Shown here: one piece after another, positions 1 through 12,205 of the stretch
Layout of the letters: the number at the start of each line of letters is the position of its first letter
How positions within the stretch are numbered: the stretch's first letter is position 1
Origin: Stratiolaelaps scimitus
Lineage: Eukaryota > Arthropoda > Arachnida > Mesostigmata > Laelapidae
Assembly (NCBI GenBank): GCA_019614645.1
Contig: JABWDB010000012.1
Location: 4,960,001-5,024,000, forward strand
DNA length: 64,000 nt
Direction of reading: 5' to 3'
Notes under the pieces: generated by a model
What the model was told of the DNA's origin: nothing
Databases searched by the model: none
Seen by the model: the letters and a program-made list of their open reading frames with translations, nothing else
Program-made: the position numbers and the translations under genes

Positions 1-53
1 GCGGACACCATCGGTGCGTCCGCCCTTGTAAAAGCGTTCGATGCGACTGCCTA

Positions 54-2559
54 GGTTAGGTTAGCTTTAGCGTAACTGCCATTTCACACGAATACGCCTC
101 CCTTGAGGTGCCCGACCTGCTGAATTCGCTCCATCCTATACACTACTAGATAGGTGAATATTCCGCAAGAAAAGGCTTCGATTTTGCTTCAAATATCAGC
201 CATACATCAATACGGCATAAGTCCGTAAGAACGAACGCAATATAAGACACGTCTGTGTCTTATTCGAGATGAAATGCCATTCTAACTTTACTTCCTGGAA
301 CAGAAACCCTAGTTCCTCGCGGGCTCTACTACTGGGTGCAGAAGGTGCACTGTGTAGAAAGTAACCATTTTGCCCGTTATCACTAGGGGAATCTGGAGGG
401 TGGCCGTATTTAGTCGTCACGACCACAAACGACGCGCATCTACCGATTTGCGCACGACGCTTTGCTGCAGGACCGTCGACACCCTTCAGGCCCCTGGGCT
501 CGTTCGGCGACATTAATCTCGTGTCTCAAACATCACAACGGAAGCGCTCATCTCAAGCCTTCGGAGCAGTTTATGAATGTGCAAATTATACGCCATTAAA
601 GAATCTAGAATGGTCTTGCAAGGCCGACACGTGTGAATGTAACATTAGTCACTTCTCAGACGACCTTACCATATCGACGGACATTGCACGCCTAGCGATC
701 GAAGCACAGGTCCAGACGAACTAATTTCCTGACGCTTTCGACGAGGCGTCACGGTGCCACGTTAGATCATATCCTCAATTTACTTATGAGGGTCCCTAAT
801 GAGCCAAGTCTTGAATTAACAGAAGGCGGTCTCGGCCGTCCTCTCTTGCGTAAGCATTATAATAAGCGCTTAGCTTATAATGCGCTTATAATGACAGATA
901 GCTTCATAGGCGCCATCACCAATTTCGACACTGGTGAGGCTTTCAACAGTGGCTGTCGCCTCAAAGCCAACACAGCCTTTAAAGCACAACACCGAAGAGA
1001 TTCGAAGACTGTATCATACTATAATTACTATTCGGACACAATACGAGATGGTGCACACTTGACTCGGGGCGAACTCGTGAATGTTCGACGAATGGCAAAT
1101 TGACAGTTTGTTGTGCTTGAATTACTCGCTGGTTGTGTTGATTGTTTGTTCAGCTTGGCAAATTAGCAGAGTTTCAAGCAATTTGCCACCTGAACTATGT
1201 ACCCAAAGTAAATGCGAATGTGCAACCAGAACTATATCTCATTTGATTGAGATAACAATGTTCTTCGTATACCACTCGTTATCGTGTTCGATAGATAACA
1301 GAGAGAGCTTCGTCGAAAAGAACACCTTCGACAGCCAGCGCCACTCTCGATCACAGTGGGGTCTGCTTCTAGGGAGTCAAACGTAGCACTGGTATCCAAA
1401 AGTCATTGTTTCTTACTGTTTTCCTTGGCTTGTTTTTTTTTTTAATCTAAAAGGTTTACTGTTTCAAGAGTGCGAAGTGACGCATTTTTCCTCCTAAGCG
1501 TTCTCATCGGCATACTCACGTGGCTCACGTATGTCATGACATTTTTTTTGTTTTCTGAGAAGAAGGAATTTTCTTCAAACGCACAGACACCACCGGAGAC
1601 ATGTCAATCTCCATGCAAGTAGGCCGACCCCGTCCAGGACGGTTGACGTGATCGACAAAACGGCTCTTCTTGCTAAAGCGAGTCTATATTTGTCGACCAG
1701 CTACTGGTGATCTCGTTTGATTGCCTTGACATTCGCGTTAGCCACAGGCAGGTGGTTGTATTTTTAGCCTCTCAACACATGATTGATATCTTCATCCAGC
1801 AAAAAATATAGATCTTCGGTTATCTCGAATCGAGCTGCATCTTCAAATGACTGCCAGTAAATTTGAGCCCCTCTCACTGCAGTACTGCTGATGGCAGAGC
1901 GCCAAAGAATCTCAAGAGAAAATCAAACACCTGGCAAAAAATGCGATTTTATCCTGTTCAATGTATTGTCACATAATGTGTCTGCTGTGCGTGCGCAATT
2001 GTTTCCCGCGATATTTTGTCACCTCGTTACTGTCGAACGACAGACGATAGTGACGATTCTTGCTGTTTCTCTCTACCTGATAATCCTTCCTAGTTACATT
2101 CACTTTCCAGCCAACTCGTCCACCCATGGTAGCGGACCTCACGTGGAGCTGCATCCATCTCCCTCACCCTGACCTGCTTTTGCTTCAGCGAAGCTTGTGG
2201 TGGTGACACCTTCTGAGCTCATCGGCGATATGACGATGTAAACCCATTGGCGTCATCCGGGGATGTCCCTTTATCCGTTCGTTCTTCTCGACAATCGCTA
2301 ATTTTATCGCTGTTCGCAGCCCCATTCCCCGCCCGTCTTCACACACAGACGCACCTGTGCTTCCAGCAGCAGGTCCCGAAGAAGAGCAATTGGACGCGCA
2401 GCACCAGCAGCTCTCTACGAGTTCACCGGGTGTTGTGCAACTTTTCTTTGGTTGTTTCGACGATGTGTTGAAAAAGGCAGAGAACCAATTCGATTCGTTC
2501 TCACTTCGTTTCCAGGGTTTCCCCGCCAACGATCAAAGCTGCCGCTGCAGCCAGATGTA
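54..2559. other. No gene seen between the left edge and the triplet island
   Basis: Short frames only (the longest is about 105 codons, minus strand 196-513). There is no recognisable motif or consistent splice pairing. A gene truncated at the left edge cannot be excluded. Confidence 0.4.
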
Positions 2560-3260
2560 CATGTAATAGCAGCAGCAGCGGCCGACGTTTGTTGTCGTTG
2601 TCATTGTTGTTGTCACCGCCGCCGCCGTCACCGCCACCGAAACACGATTTCGAGTGAGTTGTCATTACGACGCTTGCCCGTTCGTCTCGTCCACTATCGC
2701 CGACCGCTGTCCGTCCGACCCGCATCGTTGCCGTTACACCCAGCGCTCGTAACGCACGCACGCGCGCGCGGGCGGGCAGGCCGTGGACGTGACGGGGGAG
2801 TCGGGCCGACGTTTCTGCCTCGGTGGTGGTCGCGTCCCTTGCGTCGAGGAGAAATCATCGGCCGACAGCGACTCCCTGTGACCCTCCTTCGCGCGCGGCG
2901 GCGGCGGCGGCAGCAGCTTCTTGCTTTTTCTTTCCACTCGGCGACGCCACTGCTGCCGCCGCTGCTGCTGCTCGGCTGGTAGCAAAACTAGCGACGAGAG
3001 AACATCGCTGGCTCACTTGCTCATCCGTCAGCTTCATCGGCGTCGAGCTTCTCGTCTCAGGTTTGGTTGTTATTTCCGAGCGTTGTGCGGTCGGTCGACG
3101 ATGCCAGAAAACAGAAGTGGAAACAGCAATCTGTCCGCCGCCGCCGCCGCCGCCGCCGCTCCTGCTGCTGCTGCTGTTGCTACTCGTGGTGGCAATTCGG
3201 CTTAGACCGGTGGAGCACTTCCGCTACGAAGTGGCTCGAGACAGCCGACATCGCTGTTGT
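2560..3260. other. GC-rich triplet-repeat island upstream of the protease gene
   Basis: Dense runs of CCG/CAG/CTG triplets (for example 2620-2640, 2896-2920 and 3136-3180) and CpGs produce poly-Ala and poly-Arg frames in all six readings. No frame looks like a protein. A promoter or 5' UTR role is possible because the island ends about 400 bases before the protease ATG, but this is inference. Confidence 0.4.
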
Positions 3261-3401
3261 TGATTTGTTGTTGGTCCAGTAACTTCAGCGCCAGCAGTAC
3301 GCTGCAATGTATCGTAGCTAGCTGATGTCACGCAGAAACTGCGCAACAGAAACAGCGGCAGGTTAAGTCGTCACTCAGCTTTATTTAGTGGGGTTTGTAC
3401 G

Positions 3402-3436
3402 TGCGTGTGTGTGTGCGTGTGCGTGTATGTGTGTGA
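3402..3436. repeat. (TG)n-type microsatellite upstream of the protease
   Basis: Imperfect alternating gtgtgtgtgc/gtgtat run about 220 bases upstream of the protease ATG. Confidence 0.7.
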
Positions 3437-3652
3437 ATCCTTTCTAAAGGGATAACAAGGTCGACTTAGTCAACCTTGAAATTGTCCAACGTTTTTAGTG
3501 TATAGCCGATCGGCGTCATAAGGTGCTCGATCCGTAGGCTGTTGTCGACGAACGCATCGATTTCTGCTGGTGGAAATAGGCATACGGCTAACGCCGCGAG
3601 TGATCTAGCCAAGTCAAATTTGTCTTTGGAGCGTTGAGCAGAATTCCAAACG

Positions 3653-5410
3653 ATGTTGTGTCGTTCGCCGCAGACTGGACTCGCTCTCTCGATGCTGGCC
3701 ATCGTCGTTGTGCACGGCCAGGGGACGCCGCGACCCTTAAAATCTCACGAGGCGATCAGCCTAGGAAAGGTGAGAGACCCATTTGTCGAGCAGATCCTCC
3801 AGGTAGATCCGGCCATTTATAAGTGGTACCGGGACACCTACTGGGAGAACTGTGGCGCGGTCGAAGCGAGGCGGCGCACTCCTCAGAGCGGTGGCACCGA
3901 GACGGGAGGCAATGGGCCAACTAAAAATAACGGCAGCTCAACGGCGGATCAGGGCACTCCGACGAACGGCGAGCAGAGGAATCACATTAATACGCCTCCG
4001 ACACGGCGTCCACCACCGGTCACATATCGGCCTTCAGATACCCCCGTGCGACCGACACGCCCACCGTATGACAACGGCGAAGGAACGAACTACCGACCAC
4101 CAATTAACAACAACAACGATAATCAAGCGCGGCGACCCAACACGCAAGGCCTGTCAATTAGTTTTCCCAGCGAGGCCGACGAGGCGCGCAGTATCGCCCG
4201 GCAAGACTATTTAAATGCGCAGATTCTCCGTCAGCGAGACAACACGTTCGATGGTCAGAGATACTACCGGACCGGTAACGAGGGCTACTATAACGGACAG
4301 AACCAACAACAGCAGCGGTTTGTGACCAACAACAATAATCGTAATAGCTATCCAGGAAACAATGGTGGCTACCCGAATAATAATTATAACAACAATAATA
4401 ATTTTAATGGACAGCCGGGGCAAGCCGCACGGGTGGTAGTATCGTCTCATCGGCGGCAGGACAACAACGTGCCACAGGTGCTAACTCTGGGTAACGGCGA
4501 TATCCTGATCATTGAACGTGGCAAACGGGACACCAGTTATGCTGCGGAGAGATCGAACGTTGCAGACGGCAGCGACGCTATCAGCATCGCCAGCAGCAGC
4601 GGTGGCCGCTATGAGAGCAAGAAGACCAGTGGGAAGATCGCAAAAAGTAGATGCAAAAGGGCAGATTTTGGTCTCACCGTCGTCGGAGGCGTGGACGCCT
4701 CGTCGATCTACCCTTGGATGGTACCAATCGTCGCGCGAGGCACCGCAGACCCGTACGTTATCTGGTGCGGCGCATCGCTCATCACCGACAGACACCTGTT
4801 GACAGCTGCGCACTGCTTTGATATTCGGCGGGACCCGGCGACATTCAGTGCACTGATCCGCGCTCATAACCTGTCGCAGCCGGAGGGCGTTATCGATCTC
4901 GCGAAGATCACGATACACCCTGACTATCAGCCGGGCAAATTCTACAATGACGTCGCCATTGTGACGCTGGACAAGCCGGTGCAAAACTTCAAGCCTGTGT
5001 GCTTGCCGATCGAGGATCCTATCGGCATTGACGAACCTGCAGCAAGCGTTGAGATACTCGGCTACGGATCGCTGGCGTTCGGCGAGCAAGCTAGCCAAAT
5101 ACTGCAGACGGCCGCGCTAGAAGTGTTCGACAATGACGGCTGCCGAACAAACTACTCGACGAAGCAGGATACCGCTTTGAATCGGGGCATAATCAAGACG
5201 CACCTATGCGCCGGCGCAAGGGACGGCTCGAAGGATGCGTGCCAAAATGACTCTGGTGGGCCGCTGGTCGGCGACGATCCCATAGGACGAAAGCTGTTGG
5301 TTGGCGTAGTCTCATTTGGCTACCAATGCGCGCGAGAAGGATACCCCGGCGTCTACTCGAGGGTGAAGGAGTTCCTACCATGGATCATGCCGGAGATTAG
5401 GAAAAACTGA
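3653..5410 (+). CDS. Secreted trypsin-like serine protease with Pro/Asn-rich pro-region
   Basis: Single uninterrupted frame of 585 residues. The ATG (context aaacgATG) opens a hydrophobic signal peptide of about 22 residues (core SMLAIVVVHG). Residues 75-300 are low complexity: Thr/Pro-rich, then Asn/Gln-rich with many Asn runs. I see no clip domain. The S1 catalytic domain begins at VVGG (343-346). The triad is His387 (TAAHC), Asp433 (NDVAIV) and Ser534 (NDSGGP). Asp528 sits at chymotrypsin position 189, so cleavage after Arg/Lys is expected. A Cys in the pro-region (ENC) could tether it to the catalytic chain, as in clotting-cascade zymogens. Oddities: the residue before VVGG is Thr rather than Arg/Lys, Asn replaces Gly193, and Phe replaces Trp215. 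The family includes arthropod clotting and melanisation proteases, but the physiological substrate cannot be read from sequence. Protease identity is firm; the single-exon model is likely but unproven. Confidence 0.88.
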   Translation: MLCRSPQTGLALSMLAIVVVHGQGTPRPLKSHEAISLGKVRDPFVEQILQVDPAIYKWYRDTYWENCGAVEARRRTPQSGGTETGGNGPTKNNGSSTADQGTPTNGEQRNHINTPPTRRPPPVTYRPSDTPVRPTRPPYDNGEGTNYRPPINNNNDNQARRPNTQGLSISFPSEADEARSIARQDYLNAQILRQRDNTFDGQRYYRTGNEGYYNGQNQQQQRFVTNNNNRNSYPGNNGGYPNNNYNNNNNFNGQPGQAARVVVSSHRRQDNNVPQVLTLGNGDILIIERGKRDTSYAAERSNVADGSDAISIASSSGGRYESKKTSGKIAKSRCKRADFGLTVVGGVDASSIYPWMVPIVARGTADPYVIWCGASLITDRHLLTAAHCFDIRRDPATFSALIRAHNLSQPEGVIDLAKITIHPDYQPGKFYNDVAIVTLDKPVQNFKPVCLPIEDPIGIDEPAASVEILGYGSLAFGEQASQILQTAALEVFDNDGCRTNYSTKQDTALNRGIIKTHLCAGARDGSKDACQNDSGGPLVGDDPIGRKLLVGVVSFGYQCAREGYPGVYSRVKEFLPWIMPEIRKN

Positions 5411-5856
5411 CGTGCTGACGAGTGTTATTTAAACAGCATCATTTGCTCTGTGTGATAGGGCGCTAATGAGAAGGCGTGATTCTAGACGTGTGATCATTTT
5501 TTGGCGATACTGTAACATTGTCTAAGATAGGCAAAGACAACCGAGTCGTGTTGCGTGTTCCATAGGAATGAAACTTATGTTCGGGATACGTGTATTCATT
5601 ATAAACGCCTAGCTATATGGGTGGCTTTCGTAATGAGGTTCTTGCGATGTCGATCTTGCATACGAGTACTACAGAAGTCGACTGGAACTAACATAAGTGG
5701 CAATTCCTGTAGGTACGAGACGCTCACTAAAGAATTACATATCGCTCTTATTGGATCACTGCATGAAGACAATATAATACTCATTATTTGATATACACGC
5801 AAACAAAGGCAAAAAGGAGTATTTAAGGTTGCACACCTGTATTTGTAGCTGTTCCA

Positions 5857-6360
5857 TTAGGTTGTAGGATTCATAACGTTTCTTGTAATAGAAAAAAAAC
5901 CTCGCGGAAAAGCGAGATTTGATAAATTCAGATTGTTTCTCAAATTTATGAAAGTGATAGGGTGATTATCATAGAGTAATGCTAAAATATCATTTTTTTT
6001 GTTGTATACAATTAATTCTTTGCTTAATCCACATCTCAAGGCAACGTTACACACAAAGTCATTTTGTGCCCGATGTAAGAGCGTCTTATCCTTCACTAAC
6101 TCAGTATTATTCCATACGGAGGAAGCATATGTTATGATTGACAATACGTAATAGTCGTATAGGTCAGGTTTGTTAGCAACAAAGCCCACTTTTTAATGCT
6201 TCCGAACGCCAAACGGGTTTGTACCACCGTGACTCGCAAGTAATGTATGTAATTGCTAAAATGTGTATATAATGTTGTGGAATAATTGTCACCAAACAAA
6301 GGTGCTATTGTCAATGTATTGTGAACAGTGACACTTATTTTTACATATTAATTTCTACGA
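5857..6360 (-). mobile_element. Decayed non-LTR retrotransposon fragment (C-terminal end of a reverse transcriptase-like ORF)
   Basis: The minus-strand frame at 5857-6189 reads LYDYYVLSIITYASSVWNN followed by LLHRAQNDFVCNVAL. This is the pattern seen after the polymerase domain of LINE-type ORF2 proteins (LY..hl.PiltYAs.vW). Just upstream the reading continues only in a shifted frame (RLAFGSIKKW), so the copy is frameshifted and truncated. Recognition is from residue pattern alone; the clade is not determined. Confidence 0.45.
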
Positions 6361-6697
6361 GGAGGACTCAACCGGTGTAACAGTTGCGTCAATAAACCAC
6401 ACATATTGTATTGTGTTATTGTATTGTTCACTCTTGTCAATTCGTGATTGTCGCTCCATCGTATTATTGTGACCGAGATGCATTTTACCGCACACTTATA
6501 GAGTCCCTGACCTTATCTATAATTGTTTTTCGAGCTGACCCTCAGCTGTTCCCCTATCTGACAGGCGACAGCTCTTAACCTTTTAGGTATTACTATGAGG
6601 ACGTGTCGGGGCCACCTTTACTTATTCTCTTCCTTACTCGTACCTGGCAAGAACCTTCAGGTAAAGAAAGATTATATAGAACTCCAAAGATTCTACG

Positions 6698-6769
6698 CGT
6701 CTGACAGGGTTTGAACCCGTGTCTCTCCGGTCTAGCAGTCCAAGACGCTCACCACTAGACCATCCAGAC
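6698..6769 (-). other. tRNA-like sequence with Pol III A and B boxes (pseudo-tRNA or SINE head)
   Basis: The minus strand starts GTCTGGA, then TGGTCTAGTGG (A box), CTGCTAG as an anticodon-like loop (GCT, Ser), and GGGTTCAAACCCTG (B box, T arm). The T stem and part of the acceptor stem pair. The D stem is poor, the anticodon stem has a mismatch, and the variable arm is too short for tRNA-Ser. That suggests a tRNA pseudogene or tRNA-derived SINE rather than a working tRNA. Confidence 0.45.
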
Positions 6770-9700
6770 AGTTTGAAGTTGAAGTAGAGATGTCGAACGG
6801 TGCGGAGCGATTGGCAAATAGTGCCCAGTCATTTGGCGCTCGAGTATCTGGCAGATTGTTAAGCTACGTCCGGGTCGGTAGGCGAACTCATTCTCGAAGA
6901 TAAGACTCTGTTGATTAGCATTTTCATAAATTACTTTTCAGCTCACAGTCTACATGAGTTTGCATGGAACAGACGTGACCTACGCCTGGCGGTTACTTGC
7001 AGCTTCCTCCTTATGGACTGGACAGATCATCACGTACCTAAGAGTTCAAGGATTTCGGCTGATTCAGTTGTTCAACTGCAAAATATAATTCAGAATGGAC
7101 CGAGTATCCCAGAATACCTCAGCGATTCAAAGAAGCTGGCGGGACGTCCTTCAGGGATTTTGTTTCGCTTCCTCGATAGTTTTCTTCTTAAAGGTGCTTC
7201 ACTAGCTGAGCAATTTTGCGATCAATTTTCCTATCCTTGGTTTTTTTGTTTTTTTTCAAGGGTATGTGGATCTCTAGGAGGAAAAGCACGCAATTTTGAG
7301 TGGGTGCCATCAACTGTACGGCACCCTCGAAAACATCCACTCCGTGGAAGCCGGACGTAATTCTACCGTGGTGAGAAGTACGGAAATATCATTTCATACA
7401 TCCTGCTCGATCCCTTTGAATGTTAAAGATCATGGCTTTATGGCCGGGGTCTACGGGAGAACAATTTGACAAGCGATCGCGTCGTCGACCGCGTCGTTCT
7501 TCGCATAGAACAATATCGAGTATATTTCCCGATTATTCGTTGTTTTTTTGTTCTGTTTTTACCGTAAACCCTTGTGGCTGAACGAACAAGCTGAAGGAAG
7601 TCTCGTTCACGACAGACGTGTAGAAAGAGAAGTTTAAGCAGGCGATTCAGGTAACTGCAACATGCGACGCAGCACGAACATCAAAAATCCATCCTGACCT
7701 AATTATTGGTCGTTGTAATACTTCATGTGGCCCTGTCTACTTACCATGCCAATGTTCTCCAAACATAATTCTCTCTAATTAATAATTTAGTATATGACAA
7801 CCAGCTCGGATCAAGCAAATGCCGATTTATCCCGTGAAGCTGCAGCCCACCTCGAACCACCTATAAAAAATCCTCTCAAAAGCAGGCACAAGTGTACGTA
7901 CCAATTATACTCAACCGAAACTCAACAACCTCTCAATATTCGAAAGCTTACCTGTACACATACAAAGACAACCGCATATATATATATTGTAACTATAGCC
8001 GGTATTACTATAGGGATAGGTCTACTTGCCGAAAGAGCGATTCATTCATGTGACGACAGTGAATCAAGTCTGGACTGGAGCAGCATAAAAGCACTTCACC
8101 CAAGTATGGCCATTATACTAGCTTACGTCGAAAATCGAAGTTCAATCTATCTCAGCTATATATATATATTTATTTATATATAGGCACTTGTGCCCATTTA
8201 TATATATATATACATACATATATATATAGGCACTTGTGCCCATTCAACGCGCGCAAAAGTTGCCGCAATCTTACACACGAACCGAAGGAATTCCCTCGAG
8301 ATCCACGAATTCAAAAGAACAGCATATCCTCTCACTCTCTCGGTTAACCACCCGTTCGACAGTTGGGCTCATATTTGAACGCATGATCTTTGCACAATAT
8401 CCGCACCAGAAAGACACCCCTTTTACGATAAATAACATACGAACGAAAGAGAAAAGAGCTAATTTTCCAGCCGGAGAAGTCCAGAAATAGTGTCTCATTT
8501 CACCATCAGATGTTGCATCACCAGATCATCTGCATCGCCTATGTATCCCCAGAATCGCAGTTGTAGTCCGTGCCCTCGTTCTCTCACTGACCGAATCGAC
8601 TGATGAATCATGGGATCCGCTGACGAGATATGATCAGCGCTCCGTTTCAGATCATATCGGTGGTCACACTTCAGCACGCACCCGATACACGATCCCCTAA
8701 CATGGGGAACTACCCCAAGCGGAAATGTGAGGATTTCCCTCAGCGGGGACCCGTCGATGAGTCACTTCAGCGCTGCCGGCAGCAGATAATCACCCGTGAA
8801 GTCATGATGAGGGGTTTACACACCAGCGCTAGCAACAACAACTGTGTGGCCCTCGAAACTATATCAGAACCTATCCGACCTGCCTCAATCAGGAAGATAC
8901 ACTAACAGTGATGCCAGAAATCCCCCGCCCCCCGCCCCATTCGCTTGAAGGCTACTGTACTTCATCGACTTCAACAAATGAAATCACGTTATTGTACATC
9001 TCATTCGTTGTAAATAAACTATATTTATTAGTCGCGTTGGTCACATCTCGTTTTTACGTGTGTGTGCGTGTGTATACTGTGCTTGATTTATTGTTCGGTG
9101 TGCGTGTTTCCGCCGCGGTCCGTTCGGAGTGTATAAATTTTTTTAATTCTAGAAGTATGCTTTTTATTTTGCTAGAAATCAAATTTCCAAGTATCTGCCC
9201 CGCGCAATGTAGACAAACACTAACCCGAGAGATTCATCACAAATTGGAAAACCACGAGATTGGTGACTTCATTAGCACCCTGTATAAAATTCGATGCTAT
9301 TGCAGTGTTCGAGATAATGTTCGTCATAACGGGCGGTTACAATATTATTTACATATCAAAGAAAATCAGTCAGATCATATCGAAATCTTTCAGATTCAAA
9401 AGAAATCGATCGGTGCACCGGAAAAATCAGCATTTTTTTTAAAAGTGCACAGTAGAAAACTTTCCCTCGGAAAATAGAAACATTGTGTCCCCACCACTCC
9501 CCAAAAAGGTGAACATCAAACCAAACTGTACAATTTGTTGAATATTTCTCCCTCTCTCTCTCTCTTTATATATATATATATATATATATATGGGTTTATG
9601 TATACGGATCATTCAGTTCTATCCTATACACGCTTCTATGTACAGGCCATCAATCGGTTACAATATCGTGAATACGAACCGTTATTTCTGAGCTCTCGTA

Positions 9701-12205
9701 CGTCCGTTAAAAAACACTGCTTGTCGATGCGGAGAACGTGTTACAATGAAAACCACCGCATCGCCTACTGATCCACACGCACACGGACTAAGTAGAAACG
9801 CAAACTCATCTCACAGCTGTATCTCAGATCTACTGTATCTTTGCGGCTGGTGATGACGGCAGGTGGCCATTCGAGACAGAGAGTCCTAGGGGTCTCTCAC
9901 CACCGCGTCATTCGCATTCCGCTTTTGCGCCTTCATCGTACGAGCATCGTAGCTCCACCACGACATTATGAACAGGCAGTGTTCTCGCGAAGATGTGAGC
10001 GTCGTCAACATCCCACATTGATCAAGGACACATAGATTACCTACTACAGGGTGCGGGCAGGCCGGTTAAGTTGCCACCACAGCGCTCAGTTGTCTCTTAC
10101 CCTCGACTCCGTTCAGGGTGATCAAAAAGTTCCCGTGCAAATTTCTGTTAGCTATATTCAATACGATAGTGCTCCCCGTGCGTGGGTCGGACAATGGCTA
10201 CCGTTTCGTTATTCTGATGACGTGTCTATCTATTGTGAAGATTATGGAAGTGGGCTATCATCGAATACTGGCCAGCTCGTCTATCGAATGTAATTCACTA
10301 GAAGAAATCGCAAATGATTTACCCGCAGACACGTTCTATTCACATTGGCAGAACAGCTCCAACCCTTTTTGATCACCCTGCAGCTAATTAATCAATTAGC
10401 TTGTTCTCACAGCGACACACCTCTCAAAAAATACAATAGCTTTTATGTGGACGTTCAGTTGGATCGTTACTACATATTTTTTGGGTCATCTCGCCGTCGC
10501 ATGAGTATTGCACACAACGAATCAAACGCTGGTGATCATCACCAGCCGGCGTTCACGACCCTCCCATTTATATACAATCCTCTTCGTCGTGCTCAGGCTT
10601 ATGGTCTTGAGACGATAAGCCTTGCTCTCATATCTCGATCAAACCGAAATGAAGTGTATATTGCCTCAGCCTTGCTAAGGCATGCATATATATCTATATG
10701 TTATTTCATCGATGTCTATTTTCACAACCTGTGTATGCTAGAACACTCTGGCTAGCGACCACTTCTGTAATTCGTCGCCTGCGGAGGCGATCTCCAACTT
10801 TGTATTTTTGCCCATTTTCTGATCGCGTTTATTCGTCGTGTTTCGTTTTCCTCTAAGTCTATTTGTGGATCGCTCAAATCGAATCTCTAATCGACCGGCA
10901 CAATGGCGTCCATGCGTCGCTTACATGTCGTATCAATGTGTCGTGTTTATCGAGTGGCAATAAATTGTTTTGGACAGCACTCGGTGGTCAGTGACAGCAG
11001 TTGCTTGCTCGTAGTAACGGAATAGACAATACTATATTGTACACTCGATCAAAACTCACTAATTACTAATTACACGTCACCTAATAGATCATTTCACTAC
11101 TAAATCTTATTGTGTCTTTGCATTGAAGTCAACGTTCTGTGGGAACTTACAGATCGTCTGGGTGTTCGTTATTCTGTTGTCAGACGTCGCCACCCCCGCG
11201 TCCCCAAACTTTAAATACGAACGGTGACTTGTCTCCACGTAGAAACTGTTTAGGGAGAGGTTATGAGGTTGGGCCTAAAAAAGCGATGTGCATAATAAGT
11301 GCAATTATTTAATTGCCTCGCTAGCCTTTTATTGGTTCAATTTTTTTAACTATTGTTCTCTCACCATCTCCGCCCCCGCCCCCCCTTGTATCGTTGGCTA
11401 CCCTTGCGTTTTTCCGCCCTCATCATGTTTTGTGCCGTATATGTATACTATTTTCCAACTATCCGTTTAGTCCACTTTTGTATTTCCATTTCACTTAGAT
11501 CGGTCAAAATCTTTACAAAAAAAAACCTCGAACAGAGACATTCGAGTAACGCATAACTCGCCCATAATTTCCAAGTCTCTCTCTCTACACTATATATATA
11601 TATATATGCGCCGTACTTGAACCATTCAACTTTGAGAACCTACAAAGTGTTTTATCTTTACATAGCAATGCCCATGTCGCCTGACGGTTCACTATTCCGT
11701 AGTCATTCGATGAGCGAAAGGTAGAAGTATGACAATGACAGATTCAGATGGACTGCTCAATCCACACCGATACATCGCGTTAGTCAGGGGCAGCGCCGTT
11801 GACGACCAGCTTATCTGCGATTCCCTGCGATCGCTCGTGCTGGCCGTCCGTTGCAAGGTCACGATCTACACAACACATATTTTCTATGTGTGTATACATA
11901 TATATATATATATATTTATATAACTACGCATACTAAGCTTAAAGCAATCAGGCCCGCTGTTGACGACTGCAGCTATTGGCACTTTCGATTGTCTCAACGT
12001 GCTCAATGTCGATTGCCATCAGCGAATCGCGCGAGTTCAACCCAACAACAACAACACCCACGAAAGTCACGTTCGTTAGAGCAGCAGCACACGGCGCCTC
12101 TAATCTTCAGGTCGCGAAACTGATCGAGGTCAGGGTGTTTTTTCGTAGCGTGTTTCGTTAATCGTTCCTACTCGCCAGTCCCCTCTTGCAGCAGCTTGGC
12201 AGATC
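6770..12205. other. Intergenic stretch without recognisable genes
   Basis: Holds TA tracts (8160-8230, 9567-9591, about 11593-11606), the duplicated 22-bp unit and scattered chance frames (for example 6911-7360). If the WHAMM-like gene has further 3' exons encoding a WCA module, they should lie here. I searched both strands for WH2-like and acidic-Trp endings and saw none that I would trust. Confidence 0.4.
8177..8244. repeat. Two direct copies of a 22-bp unit containing a palindrome
   Basis: The unit TATATAGGCACTTGTGCCCATT occurs at 8177-8198 and 8223-8244, separated by a TA/TACA tract. Each copy holds the palindrome GGCACTTGTGCC or a close form of it. The pair looks like a local duplication within TA-rich sequence. 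Confidence 0.7.

Noticed and set aside
1..54. Plus-strand frame ending in TAG that could be the last 17 codons of a gene entering from the left.
   Set aside because: Too short to distinguish from chance, with no recognisable motif. Sequence to the left is needed.
49..65. TTAGG-like telomere repeat near the left edge.
   Set aside because: Only about two units are present, not an array.
196..513. 105-codon minus-strand frame starting with ATG.
   Set aside because: No family resemblance and no consistent splice partners; this length is expected by chance at this base composition.
2452..3263. Poly-Ala, poly-Arg and poly-Cys frames of 80-176 codons.
   Set aside because: Products of CCG/CTG triplet repeats, open in several frames at once.
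6911..7360. 149-codon plus-strand frame.
   Set aside because: Begins with TTG, contains no recognisable domain, and crosses T-rich and low-complexity sequence.
10480..10560. Minus-strand segment reading FDSLCAILMRRRDD, considered as a possible WASP-type central motif for the WHAMM-like gene.
   Set aside because: Only about 20 codons after a poor acceptor, with no WH2 before it and no acidic-Trp tail after it.
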